Below, piece after piece: positions 32,933 through 41,638 of a DNA stretch of 45,436 nucleotides. The stretch comes from Carboxydothermus islandicus (GTDB lineage: Bacteria > Bacillota > Z-2901 > Carboxydothermales > Carboxydothermaceae), in contig NZ_BDJL01000008.1 of the NCBI RefSeq assembly GCF_001950325.1, forward strand, positions 1 to 45,436, in the 5' to 3' direction. Each line of letters opens with the position of its first letter. Position 1 is the stretch's first letter. The translations under genes and the position numbers were made by a program. The notes beneath the pieces are model-generated. The model did no database searches. It was not told the origin of the DNA and saw nothing but the letters and a program-made list of their open reading frames with translations.

Positions 32933-33246
32933 TAATTCACCCCCTGGTCATTACCAATTTCTTTTAAAAATTTCTGCCAAAATCCCCTGTCCTGAAAGCC
33001 TAAAATGCCCGTGGGACGGCGGTTTAAAATTCTACCGATTTCCTCTTTAGTGCCCCAGTTAACCACCAAGGTTCCCTGCTCCTTTGCCAGAAGTTCTATT
33101 TTCTTCTTTTGTTTTTCCGAAATATTTACCGCTAAAATAACTCCCTCAATTTTACCCCTTTTAAACCCGAATAAAACCTCCGTTTCTCCCACAAGAAGTT
33201 TTTTTGCTTTAAAGGCTAAACCTAAAATACCTTCAACTTTGTTCAC
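32932..33246 (-). CDS. ylxQ: L7Ae-family RNA-binding protein YlxQ
   Basis: A 104-residue L7Ae/L30e-fold protein. [13 protein letters not shown] near the start and the [24 protein letters not shown] region (seen in pieces) fit the family. Such proteins bind K-turn RNAs; the exact role of YlxQ is not settled. The start overlaps ylxR by 14 nt and its end touches infB by one base, so translation of the three is coupled. The standard position between nusA and infB supports the call. Confidence 0.9.
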   Translation of the reverse strand: MNKVEGILGLAFKAKKLLVGETEVLFGFKRGKIEGVILAVNISEKQKKKIELLAKEQGTLVVNWGTKEEIGRILNRRPTGILGFQDRGFWQKFLKEIGNDQGVN

Positions 33247-33511
33247 TTTCCGTTAACTCCTGTTGTAATTTTTCGATTATTTCGGGAGAAACCGGATGAT
33301 TTAGAGCTTTTTCAAACTTTTTACCCTTTTTAGCTTTTTCAAAGCAACTAAGGGATGGACAGATATAAGCGCCACGGCCCGCCTTTTTTCCGGTTTTATC
33401 GATTAATACTTCCCCTTCGGGAGTTCTAACCACCCGAATTAGTTCTTTCTTGGGTTTCATCTCCTGACATCCAAGGCACATCCTCATCGGGATTTTTTTC
33501 TGTTTGACCAT
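33233..33511 (-). CDS. ylxR: YlxR (DUF448) RNA-binding protein
   Basis: A 92-residue DUF448 protein with RMCLGCQEMKPKKELIRVV and GRGAYICPSLSCFEKAKK, the conserved Cys and Arg/Gly boxes of YlxR. The longer open frame to 33556 lies within nusA; the ATG at 33511 shares one base with the nusA stop (TAATG) and has GGGGGG 5 nt before it. YlxR is a nucleoid- or RNase P-linked factor in other bacteria; the function here is inferred from the family. Confidence 0.92.
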   Translation of the reverse strand: MVKQKKIPMRMCLGCQEMKPKKELIRVVRTPEGEVLIDKTGKKAGRGAYICPSLSCFEKAKKGKKFEKALNHPVSPEIIEKLQQELTESEQS

Positions 33512-34554
33512 TAAATCCCCCCAACCTGCGATTCGCTCTTGATATCTATTTTCCAACCGGTGAGCTTAGCCGCAAGTCTGGCGTTTTGTCCTTCCTTGCC
33601 AATTGCTAAGGAAAGCTGGTAATCGGGAACAACTACCCGGGCAACTTTTTCATCCTCGAAAACCTCCACACTGGTAACCTTTGCTGGACTTAAAGCATTG
33701 GCAATAAATTTTGCCGGATCAGGGCTCCACTTCACTACATCAATTTTTTCGCCATTTAATTCTTCAACAATATTTTTTATTCTTAGCCCTTTGTTCCCGA
33801 CACATGCTCCAATCGGGTCTACATTTTCATCTTTACTGTATACAGCGATTTTCGAACGGGAACCCGCTTCCCGGGCAATACTCTTAAGTTCTACCGTTCC
33901 GTCATAAAGTTCGGGTATTTCCAGTTCTAAGAGCCTCTTTAAAAGGCCGGGATGGGTTCTGGATAAGATTATGTTCGGTCCCTTGCTGGTTTTCTTCACT
34001 TCAACCAGGTAAGCTTTTATCCTATCCCCAAATTTATAGTTTTCACCGGGAATTTGTTCCTGCGGCGGAAGAATGGCCTCGGTTTTACCAAGGTCTATAT
34101 AGACGTTCTTCTGGTCAATTCTCCGGACAATTCCGGTTATGATATCCCCTTCGCGGCTGGAAAACTCTTCGTAAATTTGATTTCTTTCTGCTTCCCTGAT
34201 TCTCTGGATAACCACCTGCTTGGCATTTTGCGCAGCAATCCGGCCAAAATTTCGCGGAGTTACCTCAATTTCCAGGATATCACCGAGATTTAGTCTTGGG
34301 TCTTTTTCCCGGGCCTCTTCTAAACTTACTTCCAAACGGGGATCTTTAACTTCTTCCACCACAGTCTTTAAAGCATAAACTTTTACTTCCCCGGTAACCC
34401 GGTCAATATGCACCCGGGCATTCTGGTTAATCCCATAATTTTTCTTATAAGCGGACAATAACGCCTGTTCCGTTGCTTCTAACAACACTTCCGCCGGAAT
34501 CCCCTTTTGCTTCTCAATTTCCTGCACTGCCTGTAAAAATTCTGTATTCATCAT
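33511..34554 (-). CDS. nusA: Transcription termination/antitermination protein NusA
   Basis: A 347-residue NusA without the C-terminal AR repeats, as in Firmicutes. N-terminal RNA polymerase-binding domain (1-125), S1 domain (about 133-200: [21 protein letters not shown]), then two KH domains ([19 protein letters not shown] and [18 protein letters not shown]). NusA enhances pausing and intrinsic termination. Two ATGs adjoin; the second (34551) is spaced better from GGGAGG. The operon leader carries a hairpin that NusA could act on. Confidence 0.95.
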   Translation of the reverse strand: MMNTEFLQAVQEIEKQKGIPAEVLLEATEQALLSAYKKNYGINQNARVHIDRVTGEVKVYALKTVVEEVKDPRLEVSLEEAREKDPRLNLGDILEIEVTPRNFGRIAAQNAKQVVIQRIREAERNQIYEEFSSREGDIITGIVRRIDQKNVYIDLGKTEAILPPQEQIPGENYKFGDRIKAYLVEVKKTSKGPNIILSRTHPGLLKRLLELEIPELYDGTVELKSIAREAGSRSKIAVYSKDENVDPIGACVGNKGLRIKNIVEELNGEKIDVVKWSPDPAKFIANALSPAKVTSVEVFEDEKVARVVVPDYQLSLAIGKEGQNARLAAKLTGWKIDIKSESQVGGI

Positions 34555-34568
34555 AGATCCTCCCGAAA

Positions 34569-35033
34569 CTAAAAATCAAAGGTAAGGTTAGCTTTGGCAA
34601 TTTGTTCTAAAGGAATTTGTACCTCTCCATTACCGGCATCGATAACCACCTGGCCATCACGAACCCCGAGAAGTTTTCCTTTAAACTGCTTCTGTCCCTC
34701 AATTGCGGCAAAAGTTTTAATTTGAGCTTCCCTACCCGCAAACTTTTCAAAATCAGCTAATTTTTTCAGGGGGCGTTCAATCCCCGGTGAAGACACTTCC
34801 AGGTAGTACGACTGGGGAATTGGGTCCTCTTCATCTAAAATAACACCTATTCTTTCGGAAAAATTTTGACAGTCATCCAAGTCTACACCTTCATCTTTAT
34901 CTATGTAAATTCTTAAAAAATACCTGCCCGCTTCTTTTACAAACTCGACATCAACCACTTCCAAGTTAAGCTCTCCCCCAACCCTTTCGGCAAGGGGCCA
35001 AACTTTTTGTTCAATTCCTTTATTCCGGCCCAT
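34569..35033 (-). CDS. rimP: Ribosome maturation factor RimP
   Basis: A 154-residue RimP, needed for 30S subunit maturation. Blocks LEVVDVEFVKEAGRYFLRIYID, DLDDCQNFSERIG and YLEVSSPGIERPLKK are canonical; the C-terminal SH3-like domain follows. It is the first gene of the nusA-infB operon, as in Bacillus (ylxS), with GAAAGGGGG before the ATG, and lies about 107 nt after the predicted transcription start. Confidence 0.94.
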   Translation of the reverse strand: MGRNKGIEQKVWPLAERVGGELNLEVVDVEFVKEAGRYFLRIYIDKDEGVDLDDCQNFSERIGVILDEEDPIPQSYYLEVSSPGIERPLKKLADFEKFAGREAQIKTFAAIEGQKQFKGKLLGVRDGQVVIDAGNGEVQIPLEQIAKANLTFDF

Positions 35034-35095
35034 GTTTTCGCCCCCTTTCCGTTTTTGCTTTAATATTTTTCCCGTAAACTGCTATTACTAACAAG

Positions 35096-35126
35096 AAAGA
35101 GTGGGAAAACCCACTCTTTCTGCGAA
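35096..35126 (-). promoter_or_regulatory. Leader hairpin of the rimP-nusA-infB operon, possible attenuator
   Basis: AGAAAGAGTGGG and CCCACTCTTTCT form a perfect 12-bp stem with a TTTT loop on the minus strand, followed by TGTTAGTAATAGC, a poor U tract. It lies downstream of the operon promoter and upstream of rimP, so it is inside the leader and not merely the terminator of the gene before. In B. subtilis the equivalent leader has a NusA-dependent terminator. Confidence 0.6.
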
Positions 35127-35146
35127 ATGACTTTTATTTCTCAGTT

Positions 35147-35175
35147 ATTATAACACACAATTTTATCAACTGCAA
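35147..35175 (-). promoter_or_regulatory. Promoter of the rimP-nusA-infB operon
   Basis: Minus strand -35 TTGCAG (35175-35170), 17-nt spacer, -10 TATAAT (35152-35147). The start point would be near 35140, giving a leader of about 107 nt that includes the 12-bp hairpin. Confidence 0.8.
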
Positions 35176-35194
35176 GAGATTCAGGCAAAAATGG

Positions 35195-35953
35195 TCAACG
35201 GTAATATTTCTTTTTTTTGATATCCCGAAGATAAGGCCATCTTTTTCTTGTTTCCTCAATAAGATTTTTATCTAATTCAACCAATGATATAGTTTCTTCT
35301 GACCCCAGGGTAACACCGTAGTTACCGTTAGGCCAGGCAACAAAACTCCCGCCAGTTATCTTCCTACCATCTGGGTAGGCTCCCCCTGTACTGTTTATTC
35401 CGGCCACAAAAACTGTATTTTCCGAAGCACGCACCAAACCCATGGATTGCCATAAGTTCTGACGTTCGGCAGGTATACCGGCCGGGTTAATTATTAAACT
35501 GCAACCCGCCAGCGAAAGACATCGCGCCAGTTCCGGATAAAAAAGATCCACACAGACAAGTACACCAATTTTCCAGCCCGCATGTTCTATAATGGTAAGG
35601 TGTTTCCCGGGCGTAAGATATGCTCTTTCTCCCACTGCTAACGAAGGAAAAACCTTTGAGTAAAAGGCAAAGGGAGCATGCCCCGGCTTAATAAAAGCTC
35701 CGCGAGAAATTATCCTTTTACCTTCCAGAAGATATTGAGCACCACCGGCTAACAAAACACCCCGGGGAAGATGGTTAGCTATCTCCCGTAAGTAATAATA
35801 GTATTGTTCCGCCGGAACCGGAAAAGGCCCAAGCCAGTTTTCCGGCAAAACGATTACCTCGGCTTCGCAGGCCCTAAGCAACAACCGTTTTACTCGCTCC
35901 ACGTTATGCTCCGGTTGACTGGTCCTCCAGAGCTGCACCAGGGCTAATTTCAT
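35195..35953 (-). CDS. Carbon-nitrogen hydrolase (nitrilase superfamily)
   Basis: A 252-residue nitrilase-fold amidohydrolase. The catalytic triad is visible: Glu in VIVLPENW (about 38), Lys in FYSKVFP (about 112) and Cys in IGVLVCVDLFYPE (about 145). Substrate unknown; many relatives cleave amides or carbamoyl groups such as omega-amidase or N-carbamoyl compounds. The ATG at 35953 has AAAGGAG 7 nt upstream; the open frame to 35986 is not needed. The gene separates polC from rimP, which are adjacent in many Firmicutes. Confidence 0.88.
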   Translation of the reverse strand: MKLALVQLWRTSQPEHNVERVKRLLLRACEAEVIVLPENWLGPFPVPAEQYYYYLREIANHLPRGVLLAGGAQYLLEGKRIISRGAFIKPGHAPFAFYSKVFPSLAVGERAYLTPGKHLTIIEHAGWKIGVLVCVDLFYPELARCLSLAGCSLIINPAGIPAERQNLWQSMGLVRASENTVFVAGINSTGGAYPDGRKITGGSFVAWPNGNYGVTLGSEETISLVELDKNLIEETRKRWPYLRDIKKKKYYR

Positions 35954-36067
35954 AAAAGTTCTCCTTTCGTTAATTGTAGACCTCATACCTCATGATCGCC
36001 CACTGCAAAAGCCACTGGTCACCAGCAGCCTGGTTTATTTTAAGCTACTCAGATATACACAATTACT

Positions 36068-39000
36068 TTAAGCAAAAAGTACTAACTGGGAAGTCGGTGC
36101 TAAACCTTTTAAGCACCCATGCGCTTCCAGTACTTCGATAACCGCTTTAGTGGCTTTTCCCCTGGTTTTTAAATCTTCTACCGAGACAAACATCCCTTCT
36201 CCCCTGGCCTTTACAATATTAACCGCCGCCGCCTCCCCAATGCCGGGCAGAGCCACAAAAGGCGGTAAAATTCCTTCGGGAGTTATTAAAAAGCGGGTAG
36301 CATCGGATTTTTCCAGATCTACCGGCAGCATTTTTATTCCCCGGGCCAGCATTTCCAGGGCAACTTCTAACACCGTAATCAGACCTTTTTCCTTGGCCGT
36401 TAAACTTCCCCCCCGTTGTTCTATCTCATCAAGAGTTTTCCAAATTTTTTCCGGACCAGCCAAGATAACGGGCAGGTCAAAGTCATCGGCCCTCACGGTA
36501 AAATAAGTAGCATAAAAAGCTTCCGGGTAGTAAACCTTAAAGTAGGCAATTCTAAAAGCCATCATCACGTAAGCTACCGCATGGGCTTTGGGGAAGAGGT
36601 ATTTTATTTTCTGGCAGCTTCCAATAAACCAGTCGGGAACTCCATGTTCTTTCATTACCGCTATTTCTTCCTCGGAAATTCCTTTTCCTTTGCGGACGTT
36701 TTCCATGATTTTAAAAGCTTTTTTCGGCGGAACTCCTTTTTGCAGGAGGTAAATCATAATGTCGTCCCGGGTAGAAATGGCATCGGATAATTTACATATT
36801 CCGGCTCGAATTAAATCCTGAGCATTATTTAGCCAAACATCGGTCCCATGGGAAAAGCCGGAAATCCGCACCAGTTCGGTAAAGCTCTTGGGTCTGGTAT
36901 CTTCAAGCATCTGCCGCACAAAACGGGTTCCAAATTCCGGAATTCCATAGGTACCTACAGTAGTGCGGATTTGTTCGGGAGTTACCCCTAAGGGTTCGGT
37001 AGACGAAAAGATACCTAAAGTTTTCTGGTCATCCAACCGGATAGTTCGGGGATCAATTCCCGTTAAATCTTCTAACATCTTAAGAACGGTCGGGTCATCG
37101 TGGCCTAAGATGTCAAGCTTAACCAAACGGCTTGAAATTGAGTGATAATCAAAATGAGTGGTTACTACCCCCGAACTTTTATCATCCGCCGGATACTGGA
37201 GAGGAGTAAACCGGTGAACATCGTTATTTTTCGGGACAACCATAAGACCGCCCGGATGCTGGCCGGTAGTTCTCTTGACCCCGACAATCCCGTTCGTTAG
37301 CCAGTTTATCCAGGCCTGACGGGCCGGCCTTCCGGTCTCCTCAAAATATTTTTTCACAAAGCCAAAGGCCGTCTTATCGGCAACGGTAGCAATTGTTCCC
37401 GCCCGGAAAACGTAATCCTTGCCAAATAGTTCTTCGGTATATTTATGCGCCCGGGGCTGGTATTCCCCGGAAAAGTTTAAGTCAATATCCGGAACCTTGT
37501 CCCCTTCAAAGCCCATAAAGGTTTCAAAGGGGATATCGTGACCTTCTTTTTTGAGAAGAGTACCACAGCGGGGGCAATTCTTATCGGGCATATCGGCACC
37601 GCAGCCGTAACTGCCATCGGTAATAAACTCGCTGTAGCGACAATTAGGACAAAGGTAATGGGGGGGGAGAGGGTTAACCTCGGTAATCATCGTCATCGTC
37701 GCCACCAGCGAAGAACCTACCGAACCCCGCGAACCTACAAGATAACCATCATCTAAAGATTTTTTAACCAACTTATGGGCTATTAAATACAAAACCGCAA
37801 ACCCGTTATTAATGATAGCGTCAAGCTCCCGCTTTAATCTTTTTTCCACTATTTCCGGAAGCGGATCTCCGTATAACTCATGGGCTCTTTGATAGGTCAT
37901 TTCGTAAATCTGCCGGTCCGCCCCTTCAATTATCGGCGGATAAAACTCATCGGGAATTGGCTTTACCGCTTCAATTTGTTCGGCAATTTTGCGCGGGTTT
38001 TCCACTACCACTTCATAGGCTTTTTGATGGCCTAAATAAGCAAATTCTTTTAACATCTCTTCGGTGGTTTTAAGGTAAATGGGTGGCTGCAGTTCGGCAT
38101 CGTCATACCCCTGCCCTTTTTGGAGAATCCGGCGGTAAATTTCATCTTCGGGCTCTAAAAAGTGAACATCGCCGGTAGCCACCACCGGTTTATTTAATTT
38201 TTCTCCCAAAGCAATGATTTTCCGGTTCAACTCTTCCAATTCCTGTTCGCTCTTTAAACGCTGGTTTCTCAATAAAAAGGCATTATTTCCTTTAGGCATT
38301 ATTTCAAAATAATCGTAAAACCGGGCAATTTCGAAAATACGGCTCTCCGGCTGGTTTTCCAGTAACGCAGTAAATAGTTCCCCGGCTTCGCAGGCAGTAC
38401 CTATCAGTAAACCTTCCCGGTAGCGCATCAGCTCACTTTTGGGGATGCGGGGGTGGCGGTGAAAATATTTTAAATGGGATAAGGTAATTAAACGGTAAAG
38501 GTTGTAAAGTCCTTCCTGGTTTTTCACTAAAATCGAAACGTGATAGGTTTTGGAACGGTCGTTAATGTAGTTATAGTTTATTTTAGCTAAGTCCTCTAAG
38601 CTATAAAGTCCCCGTTCAAAAAGCCTGGGCAGTAGCTTTAAAAAAACTTCCGCTAAAGCATAGCTATCCGCCAGAGCCCGGTGGTGGTTATTAAGGGAAA
38701 CTTCCAGATGTTCGGTTACGGTTTTTAATTTATGATTTTTCAACTCCGGAAACAAAATCCTGACCAGCGCCAAATTATCCACAACCGGAAATTTCCGGTC
38801 ATGTCCCAATCTCTTTAAAGCCTGTCGTAAAAACCCGAAATCAAAAGCAGCATTATGGGCCAGCAGGATGCTGCCATCGCAAAAACGCAGGAATTTTTCT
38901 ATGGCTTCACCACAATCCAGCCCTTCCTTTTCTAAAAGGTCGTTAGTAATACCGGTAAGTTCGGAAATTTTAGCAGAAATAGGTTTTTGCGGGCGAACCA

Positions 39001-40291
39001 GTACGGAAAAAGTCTCCTTTATTTCTCCGGCAAAGATTTTAACCGCTCCAATTTCAATAATTTCATCTCTTTGCGAAGATAAACCGGAGGTTTCAAAGTC
39101 AAAAGCTACTATTGGCGTTTCCTTTAACGATAAAGGTTCGGGATTAAAAACTACCGGCAATCCATCATCCACCAGATATCCTTCAAGTCCATAGATAACT
39201 TTAATCCCGTATTTTGCCGAAAGTTCCGCTGCTTCAGGAAAAGCCTGAACAACACCGTGGTCGGTAATGGCTACCGCCTCATGCCCCCAGCTCTTCAAAG
39301 TTTGGAAAAGCTTTTCTAAATCCACTACGCTATCCATTGCGCTCATCTTACTGTGTAAGTGGAGTTCTATTCTCTTGGTTTCAGCCAAATCCATCCGGCC
39401 CGCGGGTTTTTCGATTTCCTCTAAATCATTTACAAATAACACCAGTTCATCGGCAAAACGGTCAAATTGCACTTCGCCCCTGACCTTTACGTACATGCCC
39501 TCTTTGATTATAGAAGCTTTTTCTTCTTCCCCTTTTTTCAAAAACAGTTTGGCCGAAATGGCATCCGTTTGGTCCGTTAGGTTAAAAGTAATTAATATCC
39601 TTTCCGTCTTAAGCTTCTTCACTTCCAAATCAAAGATAACTCCGCTGACCACCACATTTTTTTCCTCTTCGGTAAGGCTGGCAATTTTACAGGGAGTTTC
39701 CTTAATTTCCTTTCCCAGGAAAAGCTTAACCGGAACCTCTTCTTTATTTTCCTGCCCCTCTCTTTCCGCTACTTTCTCTTCCCAGAGTTTTTGTACTAAT
39801 TCTTCTTCCATTTCTAACTGCCAGTCCAGTACTTCTTTTGCTTCTTCTTTAAATTTAGCAATAAACTTATATTCCGGGGCGACTTTAGCCAGAAATTTTC
39901 CAATTGTTTCCCCAACTTTTTTTCGTTTTATTGTATCAAATAATATTTCATTGGCGGTTTCAAAAATAATGTTTTCTCCATCAAAGGTTAAGCCCGCTTC
40001 CCTGAGTTCCCCCCGCAACCGGGGTAGTTTTTGCACCAGTATATAGTTAATATCTTCCAAGAGAAACTCGATATCCGTATCGCAAAAATTTTCCACCGCT
40101 AAATCAATACTAACGTTTAATTCCGGAAATTCTTCCAAGATCGCTGCCTTTAAGCCATCAAATTCCTTTAAAGAAATATAATGGGGAGCTTTAAAATAAA
40201 GCTCCCATTTTTGGTTTCGGGGATCCACCTGAACTTTATCCAAAAATGCTTTTTGCCCCAAGCTTTCCAGGAAAGACTTAATTTTGTCCAT
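36068..40291 (-). CDS. polC: DNA polymerase III, PolC type
   Basis: The 1407-residue replicative polymerase of low-GC Gram-positives. Order of domains: N-terminal domain (1-185), OB fold (about 190-295), PHP part 1 with HLHS (311-314) and ITDHG (342-346), proofreading exonuclease inserted in the PHP domain with DFETSG (398-403) and HNAAFDFGFL, PHP part 2, a four-Cys zinc motif (CPNC ... CGAD ... CPRC), then the catalytic palm with PDIDLNFSGEYQ and the thumb and finger regions with SHGTDVW. B. subtilis PolC has 1437 residues. The presence of PolC identifies the lineage as Firmicutes-like. It sits 6 nt after the MgtC-family gene. Confidence 0.97.
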   Translation of the reverse strand: MDKIKSFLESLGQKAFLDKVQVDPRNQKWELYFKAPHYISLKEFDGLKAAILEEFPELNVSIDLAVENFCDTDIEFLLEDINYILVQKLPRLRGELREAGLTFDGENIIFETANEILFDTIKRKKVGETIGKFLAKVAPEYKFIAKFKEEAKEVLDWQLEMEEELVQKLWEEKVAEREGQENKEEVPVKLFLGKEIKETPCKIASLTEEEKNVVVSGVIFDLEVKKLKTERILITFNLTDQTDAISAKLFLKKGEEEKASIIKEGMYVKVRGEVQFDRFADELVLFVNDLEEIEKPAGRMDLAETKRIELHLHSKMSAMDSVVDLEKLFQTLKSWGHEAVAITDHGVVQAFPEAAELSAKYGIKVIYGLEGYLVDDGLPVVFNPEPLSLKETPIVAFDFETSGLSSQRDEIIEIGAVKIFAGEIKETFSVLVRPQKPISAKISELTGITNDLLEKEGLDCGEAIEKFLRFCDGSILLAHNAAFDFGFLRQALKRLGHDRKFPVVDNLALVRILFPELKNHKLKTVTEHLEVSLNNHHRALADSYALAEVFLKLLPRLFERGLYSLEDLAKINYNYINDRSKTYHVSILVKNQEGLYNLYRLITLSHLKYFHRHPRIPKSELMRYREGLLIGTACEAGELFTALLENQPESRIFEIARFYDYFEIMPKGNNAFLLRNQRLKSEQELEELNRKIIALGEKLNKPVVATGDVHFLEPEDEIYRRILQKGQGYDDAELQPPIYLKTTEEMLKEFAYLGHQKAYEVVVENPRKIAEQIEAVKPIPDEFYPPIIEGADRQIYEMTYQRAHELYGDPLPEIVEKRLKRELDAIINNGFAVLYLIAHKLVKKSLDDGYLVGSRGSVGSSLVATMTMITEVNPLPPHYLCPNCRYSEFITDGSYGCGADMPDKNCPRCGTLLKKEGHDIPFETFMGFEGDKVPDIDLNFSGEYQPRAHKYTEELFGKDYVFRAGTIATVADKTAFGFVKKYFEETGRPARQAWINWLTNGIVGVKRTTGQHPGGLMVVPKNNDVHRFTPLQYPADDKSSGVVTTHFDYHSISSRLVKLDILGHDDPTVLKMLEDLTGIDPRTIRLDDQKTLGIFSSTEPLGVTPEQIRTTVGTYGIPEFGTRFVRQMLEDTRPKSFTELVRISGFSHGTDVWLNNAQDLIRAGICKLSDAISTRDDIMIYLLQKGVPPKKAFKIMENVRKGKGISEEEIAVMKEHGVPDWFIGSCQKIKYLFPKAHAVAYVMMAFRIAYFKVYYPEAFYATYFTVRADDFDLPVILAGPEKIWKTLDEIEQRGGSLTAKEKGLITVLEVALEMLARGIKMLPVDLEKSDATRFLITPEGILPPFVALPGIGEAAAVNIVKARGEGMFVSVEDLKTRGKATKAVIEVLEAHGCLKGLAPTSQLVLFA

Positions 40292-40297
40292 AACGCC

Positions 40298-40957
40298 TTA
40301 CTCCTTTTGCACCTGAATTACTCCCGGAAGATTGGCTATTTCCTCTATGGCCTTATAAACCCGGTTCTTATCCGGTCGCGAAAGCATGATGACAATTTGT
40401 ACTTGTTGGTTCTTCTTTTTAATAATCTCTACATTATCAATATTAATCCCGTTACGGCCAAAAGCTTCGGATACTTTGGCCAGTTGTCCCGGAGTATCCT
40501 CCACTAAAACGGTAACCGTTTCGCCGCTACGGTAAATTTCTAAATACCTTTCCACCTTACCTAAATACAATAGGGCAATGTAAACTATGCCGGTGGCAAC
40601 CACTGCTCCAAAGTAAAAGCCCATGCCCACCGCCAGACCAACGCCGCTAACCACCCAGAGGCTCGCAGCGGTGGTAAGCCCGCGAATCGTTAGACCCTCC
40701 CGTAAAATAGTCCCGGCACCCAGGAAACCAATCCCACTTACTACCTGAGCAGCTAAACGGGCCGGATCAGCGGTAGCCTTACCGTAAAAGTCAAAATAAA
40801 TTTGTTCCGAGAGCAGCATGATTAGAGCCGAACCCACGCAAACCAGGATATGAGTGCGAAAGCCTGCGGATTTACCGATACTTTCCCGCTCAAGTCCTAT
40901 TAAGCCCCCTAAAATACTTGCCAGGATCAACCGGATAACAATCTCAAGCTCGCTCAT
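40298..40957 (-). CDS. MgtC/SapB family membrane protein
   Basis: A 219-residue membrane protein. Four or five hydrophobic segments occupy the first 140 residues, including ILGGLIGLERES (about 14-25) and VVSGIGFLGAGTILREG, the family signature. The C-terminal 80 residues form an ACT-like soluble domain (VTVLVEDTPGQLAKVSEAFGRNGINI). MgtC proteins affect magnesium homeostasis, acid stress and, in pathogens, the F-ATPase; the role here is unknown. Not a usual gene between proS and polC. Confidence 0.9.
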   Translation of the reverse strand: MSELEIVIRLILASILGGLIGLERESIGKSAGFRTHILVCVGSALIMLLSEQIYFDFYGKATADPARLAAQVVSGIGFLGAGTILREGLTIRGLTTAASLWVVSGVGLAVGMGFYFGAVVATGIVYIALLYLGKVERYLEIYRSGETVTVLVEDTPGQLAKVSEAFGRNGINIDNVEIIKKKNQQVQIVIMLSRPDKNRVYKAIEEIANLPGVIQVQKE

Positions 40958-40975
40958 CGTACTGCTCCTCTATCT

Positions 40976-41626
40976 TTAAAATTTAAACTTACTACCAAAG
41001 CTAAAAACTATGTCCCGGTACATCTTAGCCCTTGCTATCATTCCAGGAATTAAACCAAACTTTTCTTCCTTCATTACATGGGTTAAGTGGGGTAACGGTA
41101 CTTCAATTACTTTAATACCCCTCTTTTTGGCATATAAGGTAAGACTTACTTCAATACCGTAGCGAAGCTGTTCGATGTCGTCATTTTCCGCAAAAAATTC
41201 TTCTAAAAACCACCGCTGAAAAGCTCTCTGACCAGAAAGAAAGGGAGTAATTTTCTGGGCAAAATCGGTGGCAAAACGGCCCTGATTAAAAATACCCACC
41301 GTCATAACTGCTTCTTCTTTTATTACCGGTAGCAAAAGGTTAATTACGTGCCTTGCAGTTAAATTAACTAAATCGGCATCCAAAAAAGCAATTATATCTC
41401 CGCGCGAATTTTTAAAACCTTCGAAAAGCGCTGCACCTTTTCCCCGATTTTCCCCAAGGGAAATAACATCAGCTTTTAACTGGCGGGCAATAATTGCTGT
41501 TTTGTCCTTTGAGCCATCATCGATAACAATGATTTTATCGATGAGCGAAAGCTTTTTTAAACTTGCAATCACCCGCCCGATATTTTTTTCCTCGTTATAC
41601 GCTGGAATCAACACCTCAACGGTCAA
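40976..41626 (-). CDS. Glycosyltransferase family 2 protein
   Basis: A 216-residue GT-A fold enzyme with VLIPAYNEEKNIGRVI (5-20), IDDGSKDKT (36-44) and FLDADLVN (75-82) which carry the nucleotide-sugar and metal ligands. There is no membrane segment of note at the C-terminus, though the tail is basic and aromatic. Such small enzymes resemble polyprenyl-phosphate sugar or glucosyl-3-phosphoglycerate type transferases; substrate unassigned. The start is TTG 41626 with AGGGGG 8 nt upstream. Confidence 0.88.
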   Translation of the reverse strand: MTVEVLIPAYNEEKNIGRVIASLKKLSLIDKIIVIDDGSKDKTAIIARQLKADVISLGENRGKGAALFEGFKNSRGDIIAFLDADLVNLTARHVINLLLPVIKEEAVMTVGIFNQGRFATDFAQKITPFLSGQRAFQRWFLEEFFAENDDIEQLRYGIEVSLTLYAKKRGIKVIEVPLPHLTHVMKEEKFGLIPGMIARAKMYRDIVFSFGSKFKF

Positions 41627-41638
41627 AGAGCTTTCCCC

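Noticed and set aside
39267..40046. 259-codon plus-strand open frame opposite polC
   Set aside because: Long, but Ser-rich shadow composition with no motif, inside the N-terminal part of a certain polC gene.
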